This document shows positions 19,423-28,929 of a stretch of 64,000 nt of DNA, piece by piece. A model generated the notes under the pieces. The model did not search any database, was not told the origin of the DNA, and saw only the letters and a list, made by a program, of their open reading frames with translations. The position numbers were made by a program, and so were the translations under genes. Position 1 is the stretch's first letter. Every line of letters starts with the position of its first letter. Origin of the DNA: Methanosarcina barkeri str. Wiesmoor (GTDB lineage Archaea; Halobacteriota; Methanosarcinia; Methanosarcinales; Methanosarcinaceae); assembly GCF_000969985.1 (NCBI RefSeq), contig NZ_CP009526.1, forward strand, positions 3,906,001 through 3,970,000, given 5' to 3'.

Positions 19423-20595
19423 ATGAAATATATTTACCAGGACTCTACGGAACTGCCTGTACAGCGGGATTTCATTGAGGATCTGAGAACTTTTTTAGAT
19501 ATAACTTCCCGAGTAATCCCTCTGGAAAACTCCATAATAGAGATAAAGTGCAAGCAGAAAGAAACGCTTCATGAACTGAAGAGTAGAATAGAAGGAATGA
19601 ATTATTTTGAAGAGAAGCTTGAGACTTTACTCAGAAAATTAGTAAATGAAGTTGATATAGAGGACATTATACCCTGCACTAACGCAATCCTGCAAACCTG
19701 CAGCGAGAATCTCGGGAAAAGAAGAGGAATCCTCAAAACTGAGTATACAAAAATAGAAAATGGGACTCCCGAAGAATACAAAAAAGTTGAAGAGGAGATA
19801 CTTGAAGTTCTTAGCAGGTTTTTAATCACAGGAGTTTACGGAGCTGAAAAGAGATTTGAACTTTCCAGCAATACAAACGGTATTTTAGGAGAAATGGAAG
19901 GTTGGGTCTCAGGTTTGCAGTATCATTACACACTCACGTTTACAGAAGAGACTCTGACAGTAGAAAAACTACTTGGAAGCTTAAGCCTGCCAGGATGGGC
20001 TCGGGCAGGCATCCTGAGAAAAGAAGAAAAAATAAAAATGCAAAACCTTTCCGAATTTCTTGTAACTTTTCTGGAGTATGACACTCAGAAAAACATACGT
20101 ATAGCCCTGGAAAACAAAAAAGCAAACCGGAAATTCAGAATTGAAGGCGGAGATCACAGGTATTTTGTATATGAAGATGATAAGGAAATCACCTCGGATA
20201 AAGAGCTTGGGGATTTCATTGATATGGAAAATCTGGCAAGAATTCCTGAAAAAATTCAGGCTTATTTTATGGCAAATATCCGCACCTATAACCTTTCAAA
20301 AGTCCTCCTTGACGAAGAGGATGCTATTTCTACCAATCAGATCTTCGATTGCCTGAAAGTTATTGCAGAGCAATATGGAGTAATCGTTCAGGAATGCCTT
20401 GCGAAAGGACACAATAAAGAAGAGATAACCATCAAAATTGAAGAAGCTGATGGCACACGGACTGAGAAATACATAACAAAGACTGAAATCTACACCCAAC
20501 TGGCAGAAGTAGGAAGTGAAGGTATTGAGATTGCCGGAATACTTGGTGTTGACAGCAGAACTCAAATCAAAGACAAGAAATACCTGATTGTCTAA
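19423..20595 (+). CDS. conserved hypothetical protein, helical, 390 residues
   Basis: A soluble acidic protein rich in Glu, Lys and Leu. The first 130 residues are predicted helical with coiled-coil character (KQKETLHELKSRIEGMNYFEEKL). A middle part (about 145-190) has aromatic beta-like segments (GWVSGLQYHYTLTFTEETL). The C-terminal part (about 290-370) has an alternation of helix and charged strand that could be winged-helix-like (SKVLLDEEDAISTNQIFDCLKVIAEQYG). I do not recognise the family. AGGG lies about 8 nt before ATG 19423. It stands alone. Confidence 0.65.
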   Translation: MKYIYQDSTELPVQRDFIEDLRTFLDITSRVIPLENSIIEIKCKQKETLHELKSRIEGMNYFEEKLETLLRKLVNEVDIEDIIPCTNAILQTCSENLGKRRGILKTEYTKIENGTPEEYKKVEEEILEVLSRFLITGVYGAEKRFELSSNTNGILGEMEGWVSGLQYHYTLTFTEETLTVEKLLGSLSLPGWARAGILRKEEKIKMQNLSEFLVTFLEYDTQKNIRIALENKKANRKFRIEGGDHRYFVYEDDKEITSDKELGDFIDMENLARIPEKIQAYFMANIRTYNLSKVLLDEEDAISTNQIFDCLKVIAEQYGVIVQECLAKGHNKEEITIKIEEADGTRTEKYITKTEIYTQLAEVGSEGIEIAGILGVDSRTQIKDKKYLIV

Positions 20596-20924
20596 ACTTT
20601 TCTTGCACTTTATTTTTTGAGATTTAACTCTGAAGGCGAGAAGTCCACCTTCCTCGACAATTTCTGGCGAAAACCGGAAAGTGGCAGGTGTGGGATGAAA
20701 GCTGTCAATTTCCTTACCGTCTATTGTTATTGATTCTGCTAAATTACTTGTGTTATAGCAGTGTATATTTATATGCATAATGTCACCCAATACTGTAGCG
20801 AGAACCAAGCGCAGTTGTGGGAAACAGGTTATGACAACTCCTGAAGGGATTGGGAGTAAGGCAGGGAAAGCCATTAGCCACTGAGCATCTCAAGTACATC
20901 ATAATCATCTATTTTCCATTTTGA

Positions 20925-21071
20925 TTTTTCTTCACCTGCGGAACGCAAAGTAGGGCCTGTGGACTTGTGAACAGTAGTTTGGGGAATGAAGCAGTGGAAT
21001 TAAATATTCTTATTGAGTTTAGCGACCACATGGAAGCTTCTCCCTCGGAACGAAACGACAGGGAGGGGTAG
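20925..21071 (+). pseudogene. 3' remnant of an IS200/IS605-type tnpB with its right end
   Basis: The frame 20925-21071 reads a TnpB-like C-terminal tail (TCGTQSRACGLVNSS ... MEASPSERNDREG, stop TAG). The stop lies within CTCCC..GGGAG followed by GGGTAGTTCACG. TnpB/IS605 elements typically end this way: the hairpin and TTCAC end are the 3' part of the guide (omega) RNA overlapping the end of tnpB. The catalytic RuvC part and the left end are absent, and an in-frame TGA at 20922 precedes the fragment, so this is a dead remnant. Confidence is moderate because only about 45 residues remain. Confidence 0.45.
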
Positions 21072-21726
21072 TTCACGTATTGTTTTAAGATTCAGATAAA
21101 ATTTTGAAATTTTAATATTATAATTTTCATTTTATTGTTATTAGGTATTATTTTTATCACTTATTTCCCACTATTTTTAGATTTTATATATTATATTTTC
21201 AATTATTTTTACTGCTTTTTATTACTTTTACACTACAATTTTTAACATTTCTGGATGGTTTGCTCAAATACATCCAAGAATAAATGAAAAAGACATGAAT
21301 GAAAATATATAACAATCATCTCATAAATACAGAATACAGAAACTATAAATAAAAATTTATACATGAAAAAAAAATAGAAATCTAATTATAGGGAACTAAC
21401 ATAGGGGATAGAACATAGAAGTTTTTGCTTGAAGAATAAATTGTAATATATAAAGAACAATCAGATTGAATTTTGTTTATATTTATATAGCAATTTTAAG
21501 GAAAAATAAATTAAAAATACCTAAACTTAACGCAGAAGTGTTAGAATTTTAGGCAGTAATAAATTTATACGGAGCAAAAATGTCCCTGACTCCGACTAAC
21601 ATTAAATTGGAATACTCACTGGAAATTAAAGATTAAGAATTTTATTTTTATAAACTGTATGATTACAAATCAATAAGCTACTGACGTACCGGAAATTTCG
21701 GTTTACGGATGTAGGGGTGGAAGCCT
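21072..21726. other. very AT-rich gene-free spacer
   Basis: I see no gene and no repeat here. The sequence is over 75 percent AT by eye and contains several TATA-like tracts (for example TTTATATAGC at 21483) that could serve the large surface-protein gene downstream. Confidence 0.4.
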
Positions 21727-24507
21727 ATGAAAATAAAAACCGATTTTTTTAGTTCTGTAATTTCTGTATTATTAATAATGCTGATAATTTCTGGGATGAC
21801 AGCAAGCATAGCATCTGCTGCAGATAAAAATGGAACAGATCCCGTAGATTCAACTAATGATCTAATAATTGAGGGTATTTCGTGTAGTCCAGAAAATCCA
21901 GAACCTGGAGAAGCTGTAACCATTAAAATAGCAGTAACAAACAAGGGAACTGCAGTTTCAGAGCAAACAGAAGCAGTGTGCAAAATAGGGGATGAAGATC
22001 CTATAGATGTACCAATAATAGAGATAAAGCCGGAAGAAACCTTGTTAGTCTCATTTCCCTGGACTCCGGAAGAAGAGGGAACAGTCAAGATAAAAGCAAC
22101 GCTGGGAGATAGTAAAAAAACAATAGAAGTAGTAGTGGAAAAAGAAAAATCTCCGAATCTCACAATAGAAAGTCTCTCCATTGACCCCGAAAGTCCGAAA
22201 ATTGATAGCGAGGTAACTGTTAATGCATTGATTAAGAACACTGGAAATGAAGTTTCTGAGGCAACCAAATTAACGTACGAGATAGGGGAAGCAGAACCAA
22301 AAACGGTAAAAGTACCGGAAATAGATCCAGAAGATAGTTCGTTAATCTCATTTACCTGGACGCCGAAAGAAGAGGGAACAGTCAAGATAAAGGTAGTAGT
22401 AGAAGATAACGAAAAAACAATTGAAGTAGTAGTGGAAAAAGAAAAATCTCCGAATCTCACAATAGAAAGTCTTTCCATTGACCCCGAAAGTCCGAAAACT
22501 GATAGCGAGGTAACTGTTAATGCATTGATTAAGAACACTGGAAATGAAGTTTCTGAGGCAACCAAATTAACGTACGAGATAGGGGAAGCAGAACCAAAAA
22601 CGGTAAAAGTACCGGAAATAGATCCAGAAGATAGTTCGTTAGTCTCATTTACCTGGACGCCGAAAGAAGAGGGAACAGTCAAGATAAAAGCAGCAGTAGA
22701 AGATAACGAAAAAACAATTGAAGTAGTAGTGGAAAAAGAAAAATCTCCGAATCTCACAATAGAAAGTCTCTCCATTGACCCAGAAAGTCCGAAAACTGAT
22801 AGCGAAGTCACTATTAAAGCATTGGTTAAGAATGTTGGAACTAAAACCTCAGAGCCAACGAATATAATATATACAATTGGTGAAACTAAAGAAAAAGAAG
22901 AAGTCTCAGCAATAGAAGCCGGATCGGAAAAATCAATTTCTCACAAGTGGACAACTTCTGACAAGGAAGAAACTGTAACAATAAAAGCATCTTTAGAAAA
23001 CGTAGAGAACAGTGAGAAAGAAATTTCTGTGAAAATAGCAAAAAAATCACTTCCGGACCTGATAGTTGAAGATATATATTCAGACCCGTCGATACAACCT
23101 GAAGCAGGAAAACTTCTAAACTTTACTCTGAAAATAAAGAATGTGGGGGAAGCAACTGCCAATAGTAATACTGCAAAATATAGTTTTAACGGAGCTTCAG
23201 AAGGAGAAATTTCTATCCCTGAACTTTCAGCAGGGACAAGTACAAGTGCAGGATTTTCGTTTACCCCTGGAAATGAAGAAACCATGAGTGTAACAGTAAT
23301 TGCAGATTCGGGGAATCGCATTAGTGAAAGTAATGAAGATAATAATAAAATGTCAAAAACCATAAGTGTAAAACGTAAGCTCCCAGATCTGAAAATAGAA
23401 TCGATTTCCCTGAGCCCTGAAAAACCGCATCCCGGGGAGAATATAACCTTTACGGCAACAGTGAAGAATAATGGTTCTGCAGCTGCAGAGAACAGCGAAA
23501 TTAAGTATGATATCAAGGGAAACAATGAAAGTTATACGGGAGTTACACCGCTACCAGCTCTTGCAGCAGGCGAAACCGGAACAGGGACTTTTTTCTGGAC
23601 TCCTGGAAACGAAGGGCAAATTGAAGTAAAAACAACTGTGGACACGGGAAGCGTTGTGTCTGAAAGTAATGAAACCAATAATGAGTTCACAAAAACCGCA
23701 ACCATATATAAAGAAACAGTTTCAAGCGATGACGGGGGAAGCGGAAGTTCAGGGTCTTCCGGCAGCGACTCAGGAAGTAAGAGTTCAGGATCCTCCAGTA
23801 GCAGTTCAGGAGGCGCCAGCCTTTCTAAAGAACCGGTAAGCAATGTAGATGCCAAAGAGCTTTCCACCAGGAACGTTCAAAGCGGTTATCATATCAAGTT
23901 CGATTTTTTGGAAGGTGCTACATGCATTACATATATCGAATTTGACTCAATAAAGACATTAAAGAGGACAATTACAACTGCAGAAGTCCTTAAAGATAAA
24001 TCTGTTTTTGTCTCAGAAGTCCCTCCTGGTAATATATATAAATACGTGAATATATGGGTAGGAAATTATGGAACAGGAGTCGCTAATTATTGTGAAAATG
24101 GGGTTATAGAGTTCAAAGTTGAAAAACCATGGTTTGAAGAAAATAATATTAATCAGTCCCAGATAACCCTTCAATGGTACAATGAAAGCTGGGAGCCCCT
24201 AAATACCGAAAAAGTTAAAGAAGATACAAATTACGTTTATTTTAAATCGAAAACACCTGGTTTCTCCTGCTTTGCAATAACCAGTAATTCCATAGATGGG
24301 GAAAACGTATCTGTAGCCAGTGGACTAGCAGAAGGGAAAGTGTTGAGAAACTGGAACGGTGAAACAAACACGAGTACCTTTAACGGAAGCGCAGAAACGG
24401 ATGGCAAAATCAAAAATCCTATGGGGAAAGCCAAAATACTTATGGCAATTTCTCTGCCCCTGTTTTTAATTTTTGTAGAGTACTTTGTAATGAAGAAAAA
24501 GATTTGA
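21727..24507 (+). CDS. large cell-surface protein: CARDB repeats, Ser-rich linker, PGF-pre-PGF domain, C-terminal anchor
   Basis: The 926-residue protein begins with a signal peptide (1-31, ending ASAADK). It then has about six CARDB/Ig-like domains of roughly 95 residues (recognisable by SPENPEPGEAVTI, VKNTG/VKNVG and FTWTPKEEGTVKIK). Next comes a Ser/Gly linker (about 665-700) and a PGF-pre-PGF domain (about 705-860: GYHIKFDFLEGA, YVNIWVGNYG, WYNESWEPL, KTPGFSCFAI). It ends with a hydrophobic C-terminal helix and KKK. This is the usual plan of Methanosarcina surface adhesins. Two internal repeats are nearly identical at DNA level (99 codons each). GGGGTGG precedes ATG 21727. A structural or adhesive role outside the S-layer is inferred. 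Confidence 0.88.
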   Translation: MKIKTDFFSSVISVLLIMLIISGMTASIASAADKNGTDPVDSTNDLIIEGISCSPENPEPGEAVTIKIAVTNKGTAVSEQTEAVCKIGDEDPIDVPIIEIKPEETLLVSFPWTPEEEGTVKIKATLGDSKKTIEVVVEKEKSPNLTIESLSIDPESPKIDSEVTVNALIKNTGNEVSEATKLTYEIGEAEPKTVKVPEIDPEDSSLISFTWTPKEEGTVKIKVVVEDNEKTIEVVVEKEKSPNLTIESLSIDPESPKTDSEVTVNALIKNTGNEVSEATKLTYEIGEAEPKTVKVPEIDPEDSSLVSFTWTPKEEGTVKIKAAVEDNEKTIEVVVEKEKSPNLTIESLSIDPESPKTDSEVTIKALVKNVGTKTSEPTNIIYTIGETKEKEEVSAIEAGSEKSISHKWTTSDKEETVTIKASLENVENSEKEISVKIAKKSLPDLIVEDIYSDPSIQPEAGKLLNFTLKIKNVGEATANSNTAKYSFNGASEGEISIPELSAGTSTSAGFSFTPGNEETMSVTVIADSGNRISESNEDNNKMSKTISVKRKLPDLKIESISLSPEKPHPGENITFTATVKNNGSAAAENSEIKYDIKGNNESYTGVTPLPALAAGETGTGTFFWTPGNEGQIEVKTTVDTGSVVSESNETNNEFTKTATIYKETVSSDDGGSGSSGSSGSDSGSKSSGSSSSSSGGASLSKEPVSNVDAKELSTRNVQSGYHIKFDFLEGATCITYIEFDSIKTLKRTITTAEVLKDKSVFVSEVPPGNIYKYVNIWVGNYGTGVANYCENGVIEFKVEKPWFEENNINQSQITLQWYNESWEPLNTEKVKEDTNYVYFKSKTPGFSCFAITSNSIDGENVSVASGLAEGKVLRNWNGETNTSTFNGSAETDGKIKNPMGKAKILMAISLPLFLIFVEYFVMKKKI
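22141..22815 (+). repeat. 297-bp in-frame repeat inside the CARDB protein
   Basis: A unit of 297 bp (99 codons) starts at 22141, 22438 and 22735; the first two are full length and almost identical, including synonymous sites, while the third diverges after about 80 bp. This points to recent unequal recombination that can lengthen or shorten the adhesin. Confidence 0.85.
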
Positions 24508-24690
24508 AAAACTTTTTCTTTAGAATTTTATTTTTATTAAACCTTATTTTAGATAATATGCCTATGAAATTCTTTGAATAACAGGCACAAAGAAAAGAAA
24601 ATACTTAAAAGCACTTCAATGCCAAAGTAGTGAAAAGCAAGTTTTTAGCTTGAGAACCCAGACTATCCAGCACCTTACTCAATCCATTAT

Positions 24691-26396
24691 CTGACCTTCC
24701 GCAGATGTCTCCTCAAAAGTAGTATTTTTCACAATTTTTCCCCATCAACCTTATTATCTTGCTCTTAATTTCATCCATGTTGGCAATTTTGGTTATCACC
24801 TTTGAATCAACTTCCACTTTTACTTCTGTAATTCCCCTCATCAGCACAAAAGCCCACTTCAAAGTGGGCTTTTGTGTTTGCTTTTTAACCTGATTCGGTA
24901 TTGTTTCCCCTGTTTCTTTTAGCTTCTCTCTCAGCTGCCATTCCGCTACCGAATAGACCATCAGAGTTAACACCATTATCATTGAGAGAGCTTCAATTCT
25001 TTGAGGTTTTTTCAAATAAACCTCGGAAACCCTGAAACTTTTATCCTTTATGAACCTGAAACCTTTTTCGACCTTGCTCTGGTTCTTGTAGTATTCCAGC
25101 ATCTTTTCAGCATCAAGATTGAGATCGTTACTTGCGATTATAAATCTTCCTTGATACTCTTTTTCATTCAATTCTATTTCGTAGTTTCGGACTGCTTTTG
25201 CATTTACAACATAGTGAATAATAGGCTTTTCATTCTTCTTTGGTCTTCCTATTTTACCGTTTTCCTTTGTTGAAACCGTGGAAATCTCTACGGTTTCCAG
25301 CAAACAATGAGGGTTCTCTTTCTTCCATCTTTCCAAAGCTGCTATGGCATCCTTTTCACAAGCAAACTTGATCTTTTTGAGGTCTTTGAGATCTTTCTGG
25401 GATTCATTAACCTTCTTTTGAATTTTTCTTTCAAAAGTAATGTCTTTTCTTTTCTGCATTTCTGTGGAATAAACAACTACCCATTTTTGCTTTATACCAC
25501 CATATTCAACAATAGTTTCGTAAAATGAATAGCGTGGATCCTCTCCGTTTTTGAACTCAAGATCAGAAATCAACAAGTTTTTTGCAAGGTTTAGTGTTGA
25601 AGGAACACGAGTAATCCACTTCATGCCTTCTATCATTGCTTTGATGTTTCCTTCAGAATATAGAGCACTATCAGCTATGTAGTAAACATCATCAGGAAAC
25701 GTTATGTTTTCTTGAAGTATTTTCATTGCCTCTATGATGGTTTCTTTGTCTGATGCGTTACCAGAGTAAGCTTTTGCAAATAGTGGAATTCCATACTGAT
25801 TTGTTATCATTCCAAGTCCAAAACGTTTCAGGTCATCTCTACCGTCTTTTGCGTGACCATATGTAATTTCGATGACAGAACCGTCATTGATATAATTGTA
25901 ATCTCCATGAAGGCTAAAATTAGTGGTGTCAGATTGGAGAAGTTGAGTTCTGATGTTAACAATTTCCAGCATTTTCAAGGAAAGCTTCATGAAAAGTTGA
26001 GTAGGATCTGCTTCATATATTGCGTCAAGAGTTCGACCTAAAACATCATCAGTAAGGTCAGAAGCACTGATCTCGGGGCCAAGAAGCCGTTCAACAGGAA
26101 GGGTTTCAAAGTACTGAGAGTACATGTAAAGACGACTGTCTACGAAACCAAGACAGTTAAGAATCATTGCCTTTACTACAATAGAGTGAGCTAACTTGTG
26201 CTGCCCAAACTTGGGCAGCACTTCATCAATCACTTTTCCAATTTCAAGTTCATCGTAAATGCCAGAAACGATTCCGTGATGATCAAGAGAACGTGTTGTA
26301 ACAAGCATAATGAAAACCGAAAAAAAGTATAATATTATGATAGTTATATATTAGCTAAAAAATAGATAAATTTGTCAGACATCTGCGGAAAGACAG
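24691..26396 (-). mobile_element. complete IS1634-family insertion sequence
   Basis: The 1706-bp element is bounded by 20-bp imperfect inverted repeats: left CTGACCTTCCGCAGATGTCT (24691-24710), with the right end at 26377-26396 matching 17 of 20 in reverse. It is flanked by the direct repeat CATTAT (24685-24690 and 26397-26402), a 6-bp target duplication. It encodes one intact transposase. It lies in spacer DNA and interrupts no visible gene. The exact target repeat and intact frame suggest recent insertion. Confidence 0.9.
24713..26308 (-). CDS. IS1634-family transposase (DDE, DUF4277 N-terminal domain)
   Basis: The 531-residue transposase has the N-terminal DUF4277 region (RSLDHHGIVSGIYDELEIG...) and an IS4-like DDE catalytic core: first Asp in LLQSDTTNFS, second in YYIADSALYS and Glu in the KVEKGFRFIKDKSFRV motif. 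Length is normal and no stop or frameshift is seen, so it is probably active. The stop codon lies only 2 nt from the left inverted repeat. Function: cut-and-paste mobilisation of the element. Confidence 0.93.
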   Translation of the reverse strand: MLVTTRSLDHHGIVSGIYDELEIGKVIDEVLPKFGQHKLAHSIVVKAMILNCLGFVDSRLYMYSQYFETLPVERLLGPEISASDLTDDVLGRTLDAIYEADPTQLFMKLSLKMLEIVNIRTQLLQSDTTNFSLHGDYNYINDGSVIEITYGHAKDGRDDLKRFGLGMITNQYGIPLFAKAYSGNASDKETIIEAMKILQENITFPDDVYYIADSALYSEGNIKAMIEGMKWITRVPSTLNLAKNLLISDLEFKNGEDPRYSFYETIVEYGGIKQKWVVVYSTEMQKRKDITFERKIQKKVNESQKDLKDLKKIKFACEKDAIAALERWKKENPHCLLETVEISTVSTKENGKIGRPKKNEKPIIHYVVNAKAVRNYEIELNEKEYQGRFIIASNDLNLDAEKMLEYYKNQSKVEKGFRFIKDKSFRVSEVYLKKPQRIEALSMIMVLTLMVYSVAEWQLREKLKETGETIPNQVKKQTQKPTLKWAFVLMRGITEVKVEVDSKVITKIANMDEIKSKIIRLMGKNCEKYYF

Positions 26397-26568
26397 CATT
26401 ATACTTACCCAAAATATTATACTCAAAATTATTACGTTTTCTTATTAAGTTTCCACAAGTGCTATTCTTCAAGATTAGAGATGTTTACTGCCGAATGAAC
26501 CTTATTTTGTAGATATTCTTCATAAACTATCTATTCTCGAAGTTCACTTTAGAAACAAGGCCCTACTG

Positions 26569-26934
26569 TCAAACTTCTCGATCTTCGGCCAGAACAGCCC
26601 CAATTACCGAGCCAATTATACCTATCACAGCGGTATGAGCTACAATGACAATGGTAATTATAAATGCAGAGGCAGCTACAAATCCCCCAAGAACAGGGGC
26701 ATCTCTGAGTATTGATCCAAGAAATCCCCCAAGAAGAAAACCCGGAATAATCATGAAAACGGTCATCAGAACTCCGGTCTTAAGCCCTCCTCCAACACCT
26801 CCATCTGCATAATAGCCTCCTAAAAAACCGCCAAGAAAAGGAGCTATGGAATTTACTAATGGAATAAAATAGAAGACAAAAGTACAGACCATACCTATGA
26901 GTGCTCCACCCAAAGCTCTAGCTATTATCTTCAC
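26569..26934 (-). CDS. DUF5518-type small membrane protein
   Basis: The 121-residue protein has four hydrophobic segments with glycine zippers (GGFLGGYYADGG, GFLLGGFLGSIL, GIIGSVIGAVL), the DUF5518 pattern of archaeal integral membrane proteins; function unknown. The start is ambiguous. GTG 26934 lies within the ribosome binding site AGGAGGTGA itself, whereas the in-frame ATA at 26928 has ideal 5-nt spacing from GGAGG; no ATG is available before the conserved region. See the finding on AUA starts. It stands alone. Confidence 0.75.
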   Translation of the reverse strand: MKIIARALGGALIGMVCTFVFYFIPLVNSIAPFLGGFLGGYYADGGVGGGLKTGVLMTVFMIIPGFLLGGFLGSILRDAPVLGGFVAASAFIITIVIVAHTAVIGIIGSVIGAVLAEDREV

Positions 26935-27237
26935 CTCCTACAATAAAGAAAGTACAAATAAGAAAGTACAAATCATAGTTGTTATAAATAAAATTGATTT
27001 AATTATTCATAAATATATAGCTGGAAGTTTAAGATCATATTTGAGAGAAAAGCAAATCCTGTTCAAATTTTCCGTACATTCCCGTCTAGATTTTCCGTAC
27101 ATACTGCCAAAATTAAGAATAAAACCCAAAGATATCCTTTTCGGTAGATTTGTGGCTCTGCAGTCCGAGTCCCGTCTCGGGAAAATGGAAATTTTTCAGT
27201 TTCGTTTAAGACGATTAAGACACCCAGTTTAATCAAT
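26935..27237. other. AT-rich spacer upstream of the HIT gene region
   Basis: No supported gene. A frame on the plus strand here is short and basic, with no ribosome binding site. The sequence TTCCGTACAT occurs twice (27069, 27102) as an imperfect direct repeat. Confidence 0.3.
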
Positions 27238-27332
27238 TAAGAAATGATTATTTTATTAAGAAATGATTATTTTATTAAGAAATGATTATTTTATTAAGAA
27301 ATGACTATTTTATTAAGAAATGATTATTTTAT
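27238..27332. repeat. 19-bp tandem repeat, five copies
   Basis: The unit TAAGAAATGATTATTTTAT is repeated without gaps at 27238, 27257, 27276, 27295 (one substitution, GACTA) and 27314. It lies 75 bp upstream of the HIT gene, within its promoter region. Confidence 0.9.
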
Positions 27333-27407
27333 TAATTTTCATATATATAGAATTGCGAAAGAAACAGAACCCTGATATAAGCGTATACCCTAAAACTTTA
27401 CTGGGAT

Positions 27408-27833
27408 ATGACTATGACGGAAGACTGCCTTTTTTGTAAAATAATAGAAGGAAAAATTCCTTCGGAGAAAGTATACGAAGATGCTGCCGTTTTTGCATTT
27501 CTTGATGTCTTTCCGGCAAGTGAAGGGCATACGCTGGTAGCTCCTAAAAAACATTTCAGCAGGTTTACGGATATGGATACGGAAAGTGTTGCTTCGCTTT
27601 TTGAGGCTGCAAGGAAGATTACGGCTGCAGTCGAAAAGGCATTTTCGGCAGAGGGATCAAACATCGGAATCAATGATGGAAAAGTCGCTGGACAGGAGAT
27701 TCCCCATGTACATGTACACGTTATTCCCAGAAGAAAAGGAGACGGCGGGAGAGGGATAAAATCAGTAGTATGGACCGAGCCTGATACTGCCAATTTGAAA
27801 GAAGTTGCGGAAAAAATCAGGAGAGCGCTTTGA
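27408..27833 (+). CDS. HIT family nucleotide-binding hydrolase
   Basis: The 141-residue protein carries the histidine-triad motif HVHVHVIPR (about 99-107) and an N-terminal C-LFC zinc-type pair (CLFCKIIEGKIPSEKVYED). HIT proteins hydrolyse dinucleoside polyphosphates or AMP-lysine/AMP-amidates. The sequence YEDAAVFAFLDVFPASEGHTLV matches the Hint/HIT core. ATG 27408 and ATG 27414 are both possible; GGGA lies 2 or 8 nt upstream respectively, favouring 27414. Separated from the sulfur-transfer genes by about 190 bp, so probably its own unit. Confidence 0.93.
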   Translation: MTMTEDCLFCKIIEGKIPSEKVYEDAAVFAFLDVFPASEGHTLVAPKKHFSRFTDMDTESVASLFEAARKITAAVEKAFSAEGSNIGINDGKVAGQEIPHVHVHVIPRRKGDGGRGIKSVVWTEPDTANLKEVAEKIRRAL

Positions 27834-28023
27834 AAAGAAAGACAGCCCACAACAAGAGAAGTAATCCCCAGACAGAATATTTCCTAGATAGAGTTTTCAA
27901 TACGAAATGATAATATATTTTTTGATAATATATTTTTTGGAATATAATAAATTTAAGGAAAGAAAGCAAGCAGAACTGTTGTCAGAATCCTTCCGTTTCT
28001 CTTACTTTGGGGGGTAAGAATAA

Positions 28024-28251
28024 ATGGCAGAAATGGAAATCGATGTTAGAGGGCAGACTTGCCCAGTTCCACTGGTAGAGTGCAGAAAAGCCTTAAAAAA
28101 AGCCTCTCCAGGGGATCTTGTCATTGTGAAGGGGACACATCCGGCGTCAAAAAAAGAAATTCCTATGGCCTGTGAAGCAATGGGGCTCAAAGTGCTGGAG
28201 ATTGAAGATAAAGAAGGAGGCAAAGAGTGGGAGATAAAGATCCGGAGATAA
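28024..28251 (+). CDS. TusA/SirA-family sulfurtransferase
   Basis: A 75-residue protein with the TusA signature DVRGQTCPVPL (persulfide-carrying C13) and the downstream MACEAMGLKVLEIE strand-helix. TusA proteins carry sulfur as persulfide from a donor to tRNA thiolation, molybdopterin or Fe-S pathways. A strong GGGGGG ribosome binding site precedes ATG 28024. It lies 12 nt before the DsrE-like gene: the pair forms a sulfur relay unit, followed 240 bp later by the cysteine desulfurase homologue and the IscU fusion. Confidence 0.93.
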   Translation: MAEMEIDVRGQTCPVPLVECRKALKKASPGDLVIVKGTHPASKKEIPMACEAMGLKVLEIEDKEGGKEWEIKIRR

Positions 28252-28263
28252 ACCGGAAGAGGA

Positions 28264-28689
28264 ATGAAAATGGGGGAAAAGACTGTCATTATCCTGCATA
28301 GTGGCGATATGGATAAGGTATACAGCGCACTTATAATTGCAAACGGAGCACTGGCAATGGGCATGGAAGCCTCCATATACTTTACTTTCTGGGGGCTAAT
28401 GCGTTTGAAGAAAGGAGAGCTTGATAAGGGACCACTCTCCAAGATGAATATGCTGGGGCTTGGCAGGCAGATGATTAAACAAAGAATGAACAAAGCCAAT
28501 GTTGCTTCACTTGAAAGACTGATGAATGATTTCAAGGAACTTGGCGGAAAAATAATTGCCTGTGAGATGACCATGGAAATTATGGGCTTGAGTAAAGAGG
28601 AGCTTCGAACGGAGTGGATAGATGAATGGGGAGCTGTAGGTTCATATATTCAGGAAGCAAGGGATGCAAACGTAACTCTCTTTATCTGA
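28264..28689 (+). CDS. DsrE/DsrF-like (DsrE2) sulfur carrier protein
   Basis: The 141-residue protein matches the DsrE2 group: an N-terminal KTVIILHSGDMDKVYSAL strand-helix, a hydrophobic IYFTFWGLMRL segment, a MIKQRMNKANV linker and the conserved Cys in GGKIIACEMTMEIMGL (C100). DsrE2 proteins pass persulfide sulfur to TusA, and the gene follows tusA here with 12 nt spacing. The hydrophobic segments suggest membrane association. GGAAGAGG precedes the start; a second in-frame ATG at 28270 is possible. Confidence 0.88.
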   Translation: MKMGEKTVIILHSGDMDKVYSALIIANGALAMGMEASIYFTFWGLMRLKKGELDKGPLSKMNMLGLGRQMIKQRMNKANVASLERLMNDFKELGGKIIACEMTMEIMGLSKEELRTEWIDEWGAVGSYIQEARDANVTLFI

Positions 28690-28929
28690 AACTCAAATAA
28701 GTCATAGAGTTTGAATTTAAATTTTAAATTGCCACAGTAATACGAATTATTTCGTGATTTGACGATTTAGAGGTATCATACTTAGCTAATAACTATCCAG
28801 AAAAACATTACTATCAAGGGGATTATTGCCTAGGACTGTATTGGATTAAAAACCAAGAAACTTACTGGGAAATCTGAGATTTAACTGTAAAATCCAAAAT
28901 TTGGTTATTTTAATGGGGAGGGAGAAAAA

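Noticed and set aside
20296-20874. 192-codon minus-strand frame containing FHPTPATFRFSPEIVEEGG
   Set aside because: Its 3' half overlaps the 390-residue gene on the other strand; the 5' part looks somewhat coding and may be a decayed gene, but nothing supports an intact protein.
21678-22811. 377-codon minus-strand frame opposite the CARDB protein
   Set aside because: It is the shadow of the repetitive CARDB coding strand and contains the same repeats in reverse.
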